A stretch of DNA of 64,000 nucleotides, taken from the NCBI GenBank assembly GCA_020543525.1, contig JAHYIO010000009.1, positions 62,001 to 126,000 on the forward strand, written 5' to 3'. Within the stretch, counting starts at the first letter, position 1; the number at the start of each line of letters is the position of its first letter. Of this stretch, positions 20,868 to 32,908 are shown in pieces. Origin of the DNA: Coriolopsis trogii (lineage: Eukaryota > Basidiomycota > Agaricomycetes > Polyporales > Polyporaceae). The position numbers and the translations under genes are program-made. Under the pieces are notes generated by a model. It saw only the letters and a list, made by a program, of their open reading frames with translations. It was not told the origin of the DNA and did no database searches.

Positions 20868-23179
20868 GGGGGAAGGACGTGAAAAGGAGCTCAGAGAAGC
20901 ATCTTCGGATGCATCAGAGTTTGGACTTTACCGTATCGGTTACACTGTCATTTCGCTTGCTAGGATAGGGTCGCTCGTTAATGGGACATGAGAGGCTTTC
21001 GCTATTGCAATGCTGTTGTCTGCGTCCAACGTCCGAGTCGGCCTCCTTGAGTGTTAAAGACCCTTTGGTTAAGTAACGGGAGTCGAGTCATGCGTCCGGT
21101 GACCATAACTGTGAATACAGAATGCCCACGGTAACCGCTGTACGCGTGCAGGTCGTCTGATTCAGCATATACAGCTTACACTTCAGCTTGAACCATGAAT
21201 GTATGAAAGCGTTGGAAACTTGGAACCGAGAGATACGCAAACAGGACTGCGAATGTGTGTGCGCGTTCTACCTTGTAGCGCGAATCGGGAGCCACCTGTG
21301 CGACACAACGAATGAAGCCAGCGGTGGACCGGCATGGGTACGCAGCCGGGGGAATCCAGACGGGAAGTAGGACCTACAAACGTCACTTTGTCAGATCTTG
21401 TACGGGTGCCTGGGCTGATCAACGATGACCACTGGATAGAACGCTCGGTACGCCACCGGCACTACCGGGCATGGAGGTTTGGTGCTCTTGACACTCACCT
21501 ATCTCGCTGCACGCAGCGGCACGGCATCTCAAGATCATCCGCACAGGGGATGCGAGTAACGTTGTACTGGGAGAAACTTGTCAGGTTCTGCATGATATGA
21601 ACCTTTACGGGTTAGCTTCTTGGGGAGGTCTTTCGGTTGAGGGGGGAGCATGCATGTTATCATCTTGTTCCTGGTGTGCGACATCCACATCGACAAGAGG
21701 TCTTACAGGTGGCGGCGGCGGCGGCGGCGAAGTCACTACTGGTCCGGAGACATTCGTCAGCGCCGGAACGGATACACAGTGAGAAGACTGGTCGAGTCTC
21801 GGGGCTCTCTCCCAACTCACCAGCCTTGTCGATGGACCAAGTCGTCGCGGTCGCACGAAGCGATGCGGGCACTGGCAGAAGAGAACGTCGTCTGCCCCTA
21901 GAGGCTCTCGCATGCTGTCGGGAGGGATGATCAGTTCGGGGAAGGACGGACGAGAAGAGCATGCAACCGACGTCGCAGACGTGCGCAACACAACTATAAC
22001 TGCGGCGGGGAAGATGAGATTCGTCGTGCCGCGAGGACGCGCGGTCTGTCGTGCCGCGGGAGCGAGGAGAACCCTGCTCCGGGAGCAGTTGGAATGATTC
22101 AACTTCTGACCATGAGAGGAATACAGCTGCCATCTTGACATGGGCGCAAGATGGTATCGTCCAACAAGACGCATGGGCGTCGTCCCGTGCGATGAGGGGT
22201 GTGATGAGTACCGCGATACGGAGTGTACATCCGGAAAAGTGGTACGGTGAGGCTGCTGTAGCGTTCTCATCCACAACGCTATGTGAGAAGACATTCATAG
22301 CTTCTGGACGTCTGTGACTAGATAAATCATGAGCGATCGAGAGCGCGAAAAGAGGCACTGATATATTACGCACTGCAAGTTCCACCCTGTGGACGAAGAC
22401 TGACTTTGTCGGTGGCGGCATCCATGCGTAGATTAACACAGTAATATAGATATTTGCAAGGCTCGTCTCAAACAGCATCATGTTACAGAAGACCCGCAAC
22501 AGACTGGGAATGGCGAGGAAGAGAAGTCGCAGTACGGACGTCGAGTCAACGCCGGCGCCTCGGACGGACGACACAGACAAGCGCTGAATTGAGCAGCCGT
22601 CCCGGCGCCGATCATTTCACGTGTGCTATTGCCTGATTTGTCCCACTATCGCAAACGTCATCGCAAGGATCCGACTCGAAGCCTTGTTACTTACGGTCAT
22701 CTCTGAGTCTTTAGCTGTGGGCTCGGGGCCTATGGGCGAGGTGGTGGAGGAGTATGTGGCGAACACGGGTGAGTCCCAGCAGCATACATACCTTCTGACA
22801 GCGTTCTCCACAGCGCCGCGATAAGCAATGACCAAGTGTCGAACATGCTATGTTTGGGTCGGCCGGTCCTGTTCAGTACTCGCTTTATTTGGCGGCGTAT
22901 GTAAGTGAGTGACGATGTCGATGTTAATTGACCCCGGCACAATGCAAACGAACAGTTACACTTGTGATTTGCGCCGCTGCTGTCTTGCTTCTGTCCGTGT
23001 ATGGGTTGTCCATCCCTCGATTGAGACGAACGTTGAAGCGGCTCCATCACTCTTCACAATGCCCATTGTCTCATATATATGGTGGTTTGTGTTGCTGAAT
23101 TCCATCAGTCAGTCTCACCCCGTAGCGCTCCGGATTCCTCCACAAATCCCGCGACATTCCAACGACTCCCCCATTCAAC
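20868..23179. other. Spacer of 2.3 kb between Hyd-7 and the PriA-like gene
   Basis: Includes the Hyd-7 3' flank. An imperfect GGC-repeat sits at 21712-21731. Long minus-strand ORFs between 21605 and 22580 show no convincing family match (see rejected items). Confidence 0.4.
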
Positions 23180-23933
23180 ATGCACATCACCGGTCTTTTA
23201 CTCACACTCATTCCTCTTCTGGCTGCTTCTCAGGCCATGTTCGTACCGCATCCGAGAAATTCCTCCCCGGATGTGCACAGGTCTGGCCTGCGTAACGGGT
23301 CCTTTCCACTTTCTCTGCGTACCCCTCGTACTGCCCTCGCATATACAAGCGCTGCCCAAGATACATGCCTCTACGCGGACAGTACAACCGTGGGCAACCT
23401 CACATTCACTGGCCTTCCATCGGCCGCACCTTCCCTGACATACAGTTTCCTCGACACTTGCCTATGCCTCAGCAACATGTCGTCCGTCCTTGCGACTGAT
23501 GCTTCCGCACTGTACCTCACTCAAGCCCTCGGTTATACGGAAGTCAATCACACCCTCTCAACCTTTGTGAGTACCTCGATCTGAGCGTTTCATTTCCGTA
23601 GCCCCTTACAATCCCATGTACCAGGTCAACGACTCACCCTCCTCTCGGCGATGTGCCTACCCGCCCAATTCCCACCCCCTCTGCAGTGCCGACAACACTT
23701 GCGGCTTCGTCTGCGCTCCGCCGCTCGTCCTCAAGGGGAAGGCCTGCGTAGTCTCTGACTCGAAAGCCTGCACAACAACACCAAGCTCTACCTGCCGTCG
23801 TACACAGCTAGACAAGTCAAAGGACAACCACAGCAACATCAATAAGTCCAAGGCTCTTAAGGCGGATTGGATACGCATCCCTGATTATCGTCGGAGGATG
23901 GTCCTCGGCCAGCCCTTCGGCGTACACCCCTAA
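23180..23933 (+). CDS. PriA-like secreted cysteine-rich protein, apparently truncated
   Basis: Exons 23180-23566 and 23625-23933; about 231 residues. Signal peptide MHITGLLLTLIPLLAASQA. The middle holds Cys pairs (DTCLYADS, DTCLCLSN), a segment TDASALYLTQALGYTEVNHT, and after the intron CAYPPNSHPLCSADNTCGFV plus CAPPLVLKGKAC. The pattern YPPN.HPLCS..N.CGF.C is that of PriA-type proteins of mushrooms, which are secreted and linked to fruiting; their function is unknown. The usual Cys-rich C-terminal half (CPL1-like region) is missing: after about residue 175 the product turns into a Lys/Arg-rich tail. Either the 3' half was lost, or further exons escape me. Confidence 0.6.
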
Positions 23934-24181
23934 GTTTATCTCCCATGGCTCATCAGCGTTTCTTTTACCACTTGTTATCGGGCACCACTTTGTTCAGCGT
24001 TCTTACGATCTTATGTTACTACGAGCCACCTCCGCGCATCCACACCCATAGCGGGTTTGTGATCACACAGCTCACCGCACACAACTCATGCTCAAGAGGT
24101 AGGAAAACCTCTGATTACTCAGTTCCTAGTATAATTCCCCATTCACTACATCAAGTTAACCAAGAACGTGCCCGCTTATGC

Positions 24182-24628
24182 TTAGAGCATGATGGGCACA
24201 CAGCCAATGGAGATGAGACCGCCCTGTGCGCAGCAATATTTCGTAAGTAATCATCGAGGTCTATGGTTATAGGCGCGGACTTACGACGTTGTTGTTTTGG
24301 CAACAAACAGCGTTGGACGAGCACGAACCACCGCCAACACCGACACCCGAGAGCCCGGAGCACTGGAGACCAACCTGGCCGGTGATGCTGGACAAGTCGA
24401 TGCCGAGGAGGCCCAAAAGGACCGACACGGCGTTCTCGTGTTTCTGGGAAACAAACATGTCAGTCTCAAGAGAACCTACGCTACCGACACGCTTCGCGCA
24501 ATACTCACCTCGTGGACAGAGTTACAGCACTGGACTTCACCAGTGTTGCAGTCCCCGCGACGGAGAGGCGTAGCGGTCGCAAGGAGCGGGAGGGCAAGGA
24601 GAGAGAAGGCAGCAGCACGGGCGAACAT
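24182..24628 (-). CDS. Class I hydrophobin Hyd-8, compact type
   Basis: Exons 24628-24509, 24443-24285, 24223-24182; 106 residues. Signal peptide MFARAAAFSLLALPLLATA, then TPLRRGD, CNTGEVQCC (C1-C3), LQCSGLSGVGVGGGSC and VCCQNN (C4-C7), [13 protein letters not shown] (C8). The C4 motif reads CSGL in place of the CSP found in all the other members, a local change in the loop after C4. A possible KEX-type RR site lies just after the signal peptide. TATAAG at 24742-24747. Confidence 0.95.
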
Positions 24629-26038
24629 GGTAGTGAGTGTGGGGTTGGTTGAAAGAGTGACGGTAAGTGAGTTTGTTAGAAGAGAGGAATGCGAACTGAG
24701 AGGACGCGATGAGGAATTATAGGTCGCAGCACCCCGGGTTCTTATACCCTTCGTGTAGGCCCGTGCGGTCGGGTAAGCTCCCCCGCCTGGCGGTCTCAGG
24801 ATTAGCGTCAATGTCGGAAGCGGGTCCACACTCGATGTGCCGTGTCGCCTTCGGCGTGGTGTTGGCGAAGCGACGCTTGTGCTTCGTCACAAGTCTGACT
24901 CAATGCAAGATTGCACGAAGCCTTGTCCTATTCCTTCCTACCGTTTCTCACCAATGTGGTTGGCAGATGCGGATTTCATCTCTCCCTTCTTTTAAGTTGC
25001 GTGATATACGCGGATGTCCTAGGGTTTCTGAAGTTCGTCCGGCCTGGCGCGTTGGATGGGGGGCATCGTCAGGACAGCACGGATGGGCGCGTCCGCGCCA
25101 GAGCGGCAAGTACTGGCGCTCGTGGAGTCGCGTCGCGGCTCTTCACTCTATTCCATCAACTTCGGCTATCGCGTATGTAAAGTACGGAAACCTCACTTCA
25201 GAGGTTCTTTCCTCGCATTGCTTCCGTGTCGAATCTAATGTATTGGCCTTACAGGGTTGGAAGACGTGCTTGAGAGTGGCTAGGCCGTTGGTCAGCAAAC
25301 AAACACAGGAGGCCTGAAGGCCACCTCGCCGTGCCCCACTGGTAATTAGCGATATTGCTGGTCATTTCATCTGCGCGAGGCCTGAAACACGCTCCGGAGA
25401 GCTTCGATCTTGGCTATTACCCTTCTTGGAACGCATTTTCGCTCACTTCAGATCCCACCAAGGAGTCGAGTGCGGGGCTGCGCAAGCGTGGAAACGCGGA
25501 ATAATAGAATTCATATACAGCAGCGGAGCGCTGGCGAATGTAAAGGTAAGAATAGCATCCTTCTTGATAGGGTCGGGAGGCCGCGGCGGCGCTGAATTTT
25601 TCTTTGAATAGTCCCCAGGCGCATGTCCCTCGGCTGGTGTTTCCGACCATGACATGCAAGGCCGCCAGACGTAACGGGACCAGGCCTCGCGCAACCTGGC
25701 ATCGTGCCTGGAGGTCGAGAGCGAATCGTGGTCAAGAAGCCCGGATGTACTCAACCGTGCAGATCGCAGCGGAATGGATTAGGGCTTTTCGCACTGGGAT
25801 TGCTCGACTCGGAGCGAGAGAAGATTGTCCGTCAACCATATCCCGTATCGACATATTGTCTCGTCTCGCAGAAGACACAAGGCTTATATGGGATTTCATC
25901 AAGGTATCGCACCAACGTATTTCGTATAATATCTCCGACCTTCACATCAACTGCACGTCATAGACACTCCGACTGGTACGACTCAGTGCTACAGTTCCCC
26001 CTTGCGCCGGAGCAGAAACACCATGATTGCACCGATCT
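24629..26038. other. Spacer between Hyd-8 and Hyd-9
   Basis: Hyd-8 promoter (TATAAG at 24742-24747, minus strand) and Hyd-9 3' flank. Nothing coding is supported. Confidence 0.4.
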
Positions 26039-26484
26039 TCAAAGGATGACAGGCACACAGCCGATAGAGAGCAAGCCACCCTGTGCTAGAAGTCAGCATA
26101 CACGAAGGTATGTAGACAATTACGCGCTACTTACGACGTTGTTGTTCTGGCAACAGACCGCGTTAGCGGAGCAGGCGTTTCCGCTGCCTACCCCGATAAC
26201 ATTGATGGGCGAACAGTTGAGCCCGACGCCGACGTTCAGGTCCTGGAGAATGATACCCAGGAGGCCGAGGATGATCCCGACGCCCGCGGACTTCGCCTGT
26301 GGAGGAGAAAGGTGAGAACGATCTGGTGGCCATCGCGAAGTGCGCAACTTACGCTCTGAACCTGCTGGCAGCACTGAATGGACCCGGTGCTGCAGGTCTG
26401 GCGCGCCTCGAGGGCAACGGGAGTGGCGGCCGCAAGGAGCGGGAGGCCGAGAGCGGCGACAGCGACAGTGCGAGAGAAAAGCAT
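26039..26484 (-). CDS. Class I hydrophobin Hyd-9, compact type
   Basis: Exons 26484-26353, 26296-26135, 26080-26039; 111 residues. Signal peptide [20 protein letters not shown], spacer TPVALEARQ, then [10 protein letters not shown] (C1-C3), [17 protein letters not shown] and VCCQNN (C4-C7), [13 protein letters not shown] (C8). Both introns are phase 0 with GTAAGT donors. TATAAAA lies at 26580-26586, 96 bases before the ATG. Confidence 0.96.
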
Positions 26485-26579
26485 TGTGGAAGAGAGTTGG
26501 AGAATGCTGGAGTGCGAAGAGCTCGAGTGTAGCTGAACTGGGCTGTCCTGCTGAGGTTTGTCGTTCGTGTTGAGTGCTC

Positions 26580-26586
26580 TTTTATA
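26580..26586 (-). promoter_or_regulatory. TATA box of Hyd-9
   Basis: TATAAAA on the minus strand, 96 bases before the ATG. Confidence 0.65.
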
Positions 26587-28765
26587 TGCTTTGGCAATCT
26601 TCTTACTTACCATATTCGGAGATGCAGCTCTATGCCTCGGACGCATTGCCTTTCACAATTGGATGGCTCTCCCTACGTGTGACATGTGGGGGCACTAACG
26701 TCGCCGTGAGGCTGTTTCTCCGCGTGCGTGTGAGAGCGACGTCTGCACACGCTGAAGTGGCACAAACACGTTCCGCTGGTGAAGATGTCCAAGACACGCA
26801 TGGTTCGTCTCGTGTTACCGTTGTCTCAAAGCTCTCTGTTCTTGACACTCGTCATAGATGACGCTGCTCGTTGGACCCTACAGTGAAGGAGACCATACGT
26901 CGACGTGCAGATCGTCCGACTCGTTTGTTGCGCTGCCGCCTTGTTCACTTGGGGTCCCGGTCGCACTCCGGCTGCTGCGTTCCGATATGAATCTCGTGAG
27001 TACTGTTGTCGATCTATCACCGACTCTCTCCCTTCAACACCGAGCCGAAACGCGAACTCGTGCCTGTCTAGAAGGTGTTCAGTCAACGCCAGACCTGGAC
27101 ACTCTGTCTCGAGCTGATCGCGCTCTTGATTGTGTCTGCGACCGAGACGTAAGTACATTAACTTGGAAAACTTCCGAGGTGTGAACGTTCAATCTCCCTT
27201 GCAGAGCATTGAGAGTGATCGCTGCGCATTCGGAGCCTCCCATGAATGTCCACCATTCTCGGCTCATCTGACTTTCGTCCAATCCCATTGTCCTATGTTT
27301 CTCAACCTGCGGGCTTACAATTGCGGCAACTAGCAATGCCGACTCGTACGTGACATTTGATTCAACGTCGGTGTCTGTAGTTGACCTCGTACAACACGAC
27401 AGATGTTCCGTTGCGCATGGAAGCATGTGCGCCTCTGATAGAATACAATCGAAATTTAGGGCTCGAAGTGAAGACTCCGCAACGCCGGTGTGGCCTGTTT
27501 CTATAGCGGGAGAACAAGGATGGGTGAGTCGCTCCCTTATTGGTCGGACGGAGGTCGGAAATGAAAATACGAATATTCTGAACGCCGTGCTTGAAGCGCT
27601 TCCTGTCTTTGGCCGACCCGGCAGTCGCGCAATGAAGGCCGGATACTCATGTCCCGAGCACCATCGACCATTTCACGAGGCCGACTCTGAGGCTATACGC
27701 GTGTTGGCGAGGAGCCTTCGCGGACCAAGAAGTCAAGTCTATGCAGCACTTTTTACCTTCGTCCGAGGACGACTCGTCTGACCAACCGTCATGCGACATG
27801 AGGGTGCGTTCAGGCACGCCAAGAACAACTTCCCGAATTCGTTTCTGCACCCGGGGTGGTGTGACAGATCTCAACAGCTCCCATTAAGCTCTCTACCCCC
27901 GCATCTTCTGTTGTTGAGTTCTAACGACGCAGTCTCTAGCCCGAGCACGATGTCTAGTCCCTCAGTTCCTACAAGTGCGGTCCATTCTCCTCAGGGCTCG
28001 GTGCATCTAATGGTTAGCATCTTCTTGCCCAGGTGTCGAATTGTACGTACTTAGTCTCGTCTCGCCTCCGGCGAGTGTCCTCCAGACTGACTGGTTGAAC
28101 ATAATCAATCGATTGCACAGCCAGAGATCCGATTGATCAAGAGCGTGCATCTTGTCACCAGCGTTCTGGCAGCTCGCAATTATGCCGTTCGGTTTTGGCC
28201 GGGATACCGTAAAGGTCAACCTTGCGCATATTCAACACCAGCAAGGCCTTGAGGTTCGCTACGCGCCCGCCCAAAGGGTCGACGACTCGGCAGGAGGTCG
28301 GATTTCGAATTTCACTCGTCACCTTGTGGGGGCGCGTGCAAGTGGGGCAAAGATGATTCGTTGATGTAGTGAGGCAAGTTTCTCCGTCTGGACGTTCGTG
28401 TGTTGCGCTGAACGAGAGCCTCCTCGACTAGTCCTCTGCCATCTCGCCCACTCAAAACGCGTCTGGTGCTCAGGCATCTCAGTTGGCTCTCGTCAAGGAG
28501 GTTTCGTCAGCGGAAGGCCCGACGGGCCCGAGCATTACAATCCGTCAAGGAGATGACAGAACTAATTGGGAAGCATGACCGAAGACATGACGAGCGCGGC
28601 AGCATGAGATACTTTCTCGTCCTGCCTTGCCTCGACCGTTGATGCAGACCCACCATTCGTGCCGGTCTGAGATCTTGATAGGCCTCTTCTGGTAGGCCCA
28701 GCGCGTACCTCGTACCCTCAGAGAGAGTATGTCTGCTGTATGTCTTGAACGCTCGTTCGAAGGTG

Positions 28766-28772
28766 TATAAAA
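28766..28772 (+). promoter_or_regulatory. TATA box of Hyd-10
   Basis: TATAAAA, 107 bases before the ATG. Confidence 0.65.
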
Positions 28773-28878
28773 GCTGAACGCTGATGCTCTCGTCTCTCCA
28801 GTTCGAGCTCGAGCACCAGCCACCCTCAGCCAGAACTACCACAGCAGCCTACGAGCAGCAACAACCCGAGCATTCACT

Positions 28879-29403
28879 ATGTTCTCCCGTGCCATCGCCA
28901 CTATCTACTTTGTCTTCGCTCTGTCCCTCCTTGCGGCCGCCATGCCCGGTGGTGCGCCCCCTCCGACCACGAAGACTATCACGGTGACGGCACCTGCCCC
29001 CGCCCCCACTGGAGGCGACGTCTGCAGCACGGGTGCGATCCAGTGCTGCGAGAGCGTTGGCAACGTAAGACTGTCCCGACGCCCCGAGTACTGTTCGACC
29101 TCGTCTAACCCAACCATTATCTCTAGATCGATAACCCCGTCTTCGGTCTCATCCTGGGCTTGCTCGGGATCGTCCTCGAGGGCGTCGACGTCCTGCTCGG
29201 GCTGAGCTGCTCGCCCATCACTGTGATCGGCATCGGCTCGGGCAATGCTTGCTCGTCCAACGTCGTCTGCTGCCAGAACAACAACATCGTGAGTCGAGAA
29301 TTGATCAGCTCGTCCAATCGCGTTGCGCGGAGATTGACAGTGTTTGTTTCTCTCATGCTAGGGCGGCCTCATCTCTATTGGCTGCATTCCTATCATTCTT
29401 TGA
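28879..29403 (+). CDS. Class I hydrophobin Hyd-10 (Thr/Val spacer)
   Basis: Exons 28879-29064, 29127-29288, 29362-29403; 129 residues. Signal peptide [21 protein letters not shown], then [30 protein letters not shown] (C1-C3), [17 protein letters not shown] and VCCQNN (C4-C7), [13 protein letters not shown] (C8). Its N-terminus is most like Hyd-6 and its exon 2 like Hyd-3/Hyd-9, so it links the two sides of the array. TATA box at 28766-28772. Confidence 0.96.
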
Positions 29404-30194
29404 GGAGGCGCGTTGAGCGTTGGCGGCATTCGTGGGCGGAGCGCAGGTAACATCGTGTGGGTCTTCGGTAACCGTTCCCATACGATACCGTAACAGCCTA
29501 CTTTGAGCGACCGCAGAATGTCATGTAACCTCAAGGTCTGAACGCTCGTGATATGGAGTGCGCGGCACAACGGAACGATCCGGCGGAAACGATGGGTCGA
29601 CACGAGATGGTGATCTCACATGGACGGAGTGCCTGTCAAGCTTCAAACTTGAGCAGACCGGGGAGGGCTTACACAGTCTGTCAAGCGCGGACGGGAGGTC
29701 AATCCTTTCTCACATCCGGCGGGCGCGAGAGGTGTACGTTTCTCTACCTCGGAACGCCGAGGAGGGGGGTGTTTGGACGGAGAGAGCAGGAAGGTTTCGG
29801 CCGCCCGAGACCGCTGTTGAGAAGGGAGAGTACACATCGAGTTTGGTATACCAATACAAACCTGGACATTCGGAGTTGCATGAGGAAGGCATGTCGGAGA
29901 AGCAAAAGATACACGCTGGACAGGAGACACAGCCGCGAGAGAAGGAAGGATTGCGGACGAAAGACGGGCCAAGAGCAACGGCGAGATCCTATCCCCCCAA
30001 AACTCGTCTGCCAATAGAAAGCCAGACCGGCCATCGATAGGCACCGACTTCTCGAACTGGCGATATTACCCAGCTGAACGGAAGGTGAGCGAGCGGTTTG
30101 CGTGCGCATGTGGCGGTGGTGTGAGGAAGACGTACAGTACTGGAAGTGGGAATGGGTACCGACCGCTTGCAATTGGGGACCGGTCCGCTGACGA
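29404..30194. other. Intergenic between convergent Hyd-10 and the GFA-type gene
   Basis: Purine-rich on the plus strand over about 29700-30000, which opens long ORFs in several frames; none has a motif, and the composition explains them. Confidence 0.4.
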
Positions 30195-30738
30195 TCATGC
30201 CAGCCTGGGCGAGGCGTTCTCGTACCCTTCCCACTTGCCGAGGCTGTCCTGGACGTCGAGCATGCGCGTGCCGTAGAAGATGTGCGCGGTGGGTCTGACG
30301 AGGTCCCAGTCCGCGATCCTGCCGGCGGGGTCGCGGGCGAGGTGGGCGCCCCAGACGCTGCACTCGCTCGTCTTGGAGTTGGCGGACATGACGCAGACGC
30401 CGCAGGTCTTGCACCGCCAGCGCGTCTTGTGCGGTTTACCGTGCGGCACGTAGGACTCGAGCGGCTCGAGGAAGGGATGCCCGTGCGTCCACATGAACGA
30501 GCCCGAGGGAAAGTGGATGGTGTGGACCATGGGGGAGCCTGCAAGACGTGTACGTATATGAGACAAGGGTCAGTCAGCGAGCCGTAGCCGTAGCCGTGGA
30601 CATGCGTCCCCGGCGGAGTACAATGCGCGGCTTACCAGACAAGCGTTGACAGTTGGTGCAGTGGCAGAACGCGCTGAGCGTGGGCGTGCCGTTGACGGTG
30701 TACGAGACCGAGCCGCAGAAGCACGCGCCTTGGATCAT
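30195..30738 (-). CDS. GFA/CENP-V-type zinc protein (Mss4-like fold)
   Basis: Exons 30738-30636 and 30538-30195; 148 residues. Zinc-ligand motifs appear in order: GACFCGSVSY near residue 6, FCHCTNCQRLSG near 26-35, and WRCKTCGVCVMS near 78. This is the pattern of the glutathione-dependent formaldehyde-activating (GFA) family, small beta-rich proteins that bind two zinc ions. The late part SECSVWGAHLARDP and LDVQDSLGKWEGYENA is typical of fungal members. Few fungal members have a proven reaction, so I would not assign formaldehyde metabolism. An in-frame ATG 25 codons upstream (30813) is possible but adds sequence without a family match. Confidence 0.85.
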
Positions 30739-32134
30739 GTCTGCCTGTCCGGTGACTGTTGTCTGCACAGACCCAATGAGAGGTGAGAATCCCAGACGAT
30801 TCTGAACATGCACTCACCTACGAACGGGTGTATGTTGCCAAACGGTCTCTCTGCACCTTCGCTTCGGGCTGAGGAGATGGGAGGGAAAGAGGAAGAGGGC
30901 CCAGGAGACTCTGCAGCGGTCCAGGCCTGGTTTAGACTGAAAACGTGTGCGAGGCACTCATGGCATTGCCAGCCAAACAAGCTTGGGACGGCCTGGACGG
31001 TTTCGTTTCGAACAACGTCCCAGACGCAGCAGCCAATCCCACCGTGGCCGTTTCGTCCAAAAAGGTCATCTCCGCACCACACGGCCACGTGGCGTCTGCA
31101 CCGACGCGTCGTGACGCTCGCAGACACAGGCATTGGCCGCAATGTGTCTTTCCGAGCCCACAACCATCGATCATCCACAAGCTCGAGACATCGGCTAGGC
31201 TTCCCTGCAAAGTGTCACCGTGATGCATATTTCCATTTGCCCGACAGCACCCATGACGCGAGCATATTTGCCATAATACGTCCCGGGACCCCCGTCCTCG
31301 GTGAGCCTGAAATCTGGAGCCTCATGTGTGTTCCTTGAATATTGTCTATCATCATCCGTGTCGAGCTGACATTGGCCACGGAAGACGCTACACCCACAAC
31401 ATGGGGGTGCAAGCTACGTAAGACGGACCTCCCGAACGGGTAAGGACAGGAAATAGACTTCCAGGCACTCTAGAGCGCGCACAGAAGGGCATCACCATTC
31501 TTTCGAGCGTTCAGTATGTCAGATCATCCAATGCTTGGAAGCGTATCATTCGAGGGAACATTGCTGAGATGTACTGGTGCCAAACTGGTGCAGTCAGCAA
31601 GTTAATACGCTCATTACAGTCTGAGCATGCTCACCTCGCAGCACGGGCTATTCTCCTGAGCCGACGCGCTGCGCCGCCGTAGGCCGGACTTGCTTGACAT
31701 GCCCACGTACCGTAAGTCATTTCTCCACTCTATTAACTCACTCTAAGCGGCGAGCGCCCCGTCCAGGGTTAACATTTTGATGGGCAGCCTATGCTGTCGC
31801 CAATCCTCTCCGTTCACGCCGAGCGGACCATAGATGGAATACACCGCAGGTAACCGACTCCGAGAGGTTAGCCGGTGAAAAGAGGATGAGCGCGGGTGGT
31901 GCGCGACACAACACCCGAGCCCCGAGCGCGGCGCGCGAGGCCGAGGTCGAGGTCGAGGTGCATGACACTCGTCGTGTCGTGGATTCCAGCTCGTACGCGA
32001 GCCCAAGGACACACAGGCCAGACGGTTCGAGTATATATACCCTGCCTGAGAGCTCAGAAGTTCCTCAGTTCACCGACGCAGACCAACGTTTGAACACACT
32101 CACGCACTCATCCAACCACCTCATCATCTTCGCC
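30739..32134. other. Spacer between the GFA-type gene and Hyd-11
   Basis: Overlapping ORFs on both strands at 30735-31340 have no recognisable features. The Hyd-11 promoter occupies the right end. Confidence 0.4.
32032..32039 (+). promoter_or_regulatory. TATA box of Hyd-11
   Basis: TATATATA, 103 bases before the ATG. Confidence 0.6.
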
Positions 32135-32563
32135 ATGTTCTCTCGTGTCGCTGCCTTCTCTCTCCTCGCCCTCCCCGTCCTTGCGGCTGCCGCTGACTGT
32201 AGCACCGGCCCCGTGCAATGCTGCGAGCACCTCGAGAAGGTGCGCTGAACGTTTCGCGTTGTTACGAGTTTACTGACGGCTAGTTCACGTCCACGTAGGC
32301 TAACTCCGCCACGGGCTCTGCGCTCCTCTCCGTCCTCGGGATTGTCCTCGAGGACACCACGGTCGCCCTCGGCCTGAAGTGCTCGCCCCTCTCCGTCGTC
32401 GGTGTTGGCTCGGGGGGTGCGTGCACTTCGAACGCGGTCTGCTGCCAGAACAACAACGTCGTAAGTACTTCCAATGGAACCTTACCTCCTCGCTGGCGCT
32501 CACCGATCCCGTCTTTGACAGGGTGGTCTCATCTCCATTGGCTGTGCTCCGGTCGGGCTCTGA
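32135..32563 (+). CDS. Class I hydrophobin Hyd-11, the shortest
   Basis: Exons 32135-32239, 32299-32460, 32522-32563; 102 residues. Signal peptide MFSRVAAFSLLALPVLAAA is followed almost at once by DCSTGPVQCC (C1-C3), so the mature protein starts at most two residues before C1. Then LKCSPLSVVGVGSGGAC and VCCQNN (C4-C7) and [13 protein letters not shown] (C8). It is close to Hyd-7 and Hyd-8. The near-absence of an N-terminal spacer sets it apart from the Thr/Val group. Confidence 0.96.
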
Positions 32564-32908
32564 GTCAAGCATGGGCGATACGATCCCGGTCCACTTGCTG
32601 GATGGAAAGTTATGATACCTTCTAGATAATACTACGGCTTGAATGCATGCTTGTGCTCGTGATGTCGTCTTTGGATGAGTGAATAGGTCGGAACGCTTTT
32701 ACTGCGTGACGTCCTGGCGACGATACGGTAAGGAGTGACTTGAACGCTCGCAATCTGCGAGCTTCACTTGTCGAAGGCAATTTGGGTCCCATTTCCATCG
32801 CAGAAAACACTCACTAGCTGAACATGCCATGATCGTGAGTGCGTACAGGAGATACAATGGTATCCATTGGAGAGCACAACTCGAAGCACTGATAAACACT
32901 TCTCGCTT
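32564..32908. other. Intergenic between convergent Hyd-11 and the GH12 gene
   Basis: 3' flanks only; nothing else seen. Confidence 0.5.

Larger units (their letters stand above)
26485..28878. other. Spacer of 2.4 kb between divergent Hyd-9 and Hyd-10
   Basis: Both promoters lie at its ends. Inside, scattered short ORFs with occasional GTAAGT/CAG pairs (for example around 26985-27300) do not add up to a recognisable protein; decayed insert sequence is possible. Confidence 0.4.

Noticed and set aside
21605..22580. Long minus-strand ORFs (229 and 306 codons), parts of which faintly recall a seven-span pheromone receptor (VLIYAWMPP)
   Set aside because: The receptor-like pieces lie in overlapping frames, the order and spacing do not fit, and the rest is Arg/Ser/Pro-rich as expected from GC-rich noncoding DNA.
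29558..30040. Plus-strand ORFs of 154-160 codons
   Set aside because: Explained by purine bias; the sequence is Arg/Glu/Gly-rich and has no conserved feature.
30735..31340. Overlapping ORFs on both strands before the GFA-type gene
   Set aside because: No motifs, no consistent splice structure; codon pattern not distinct from the opposite frames.
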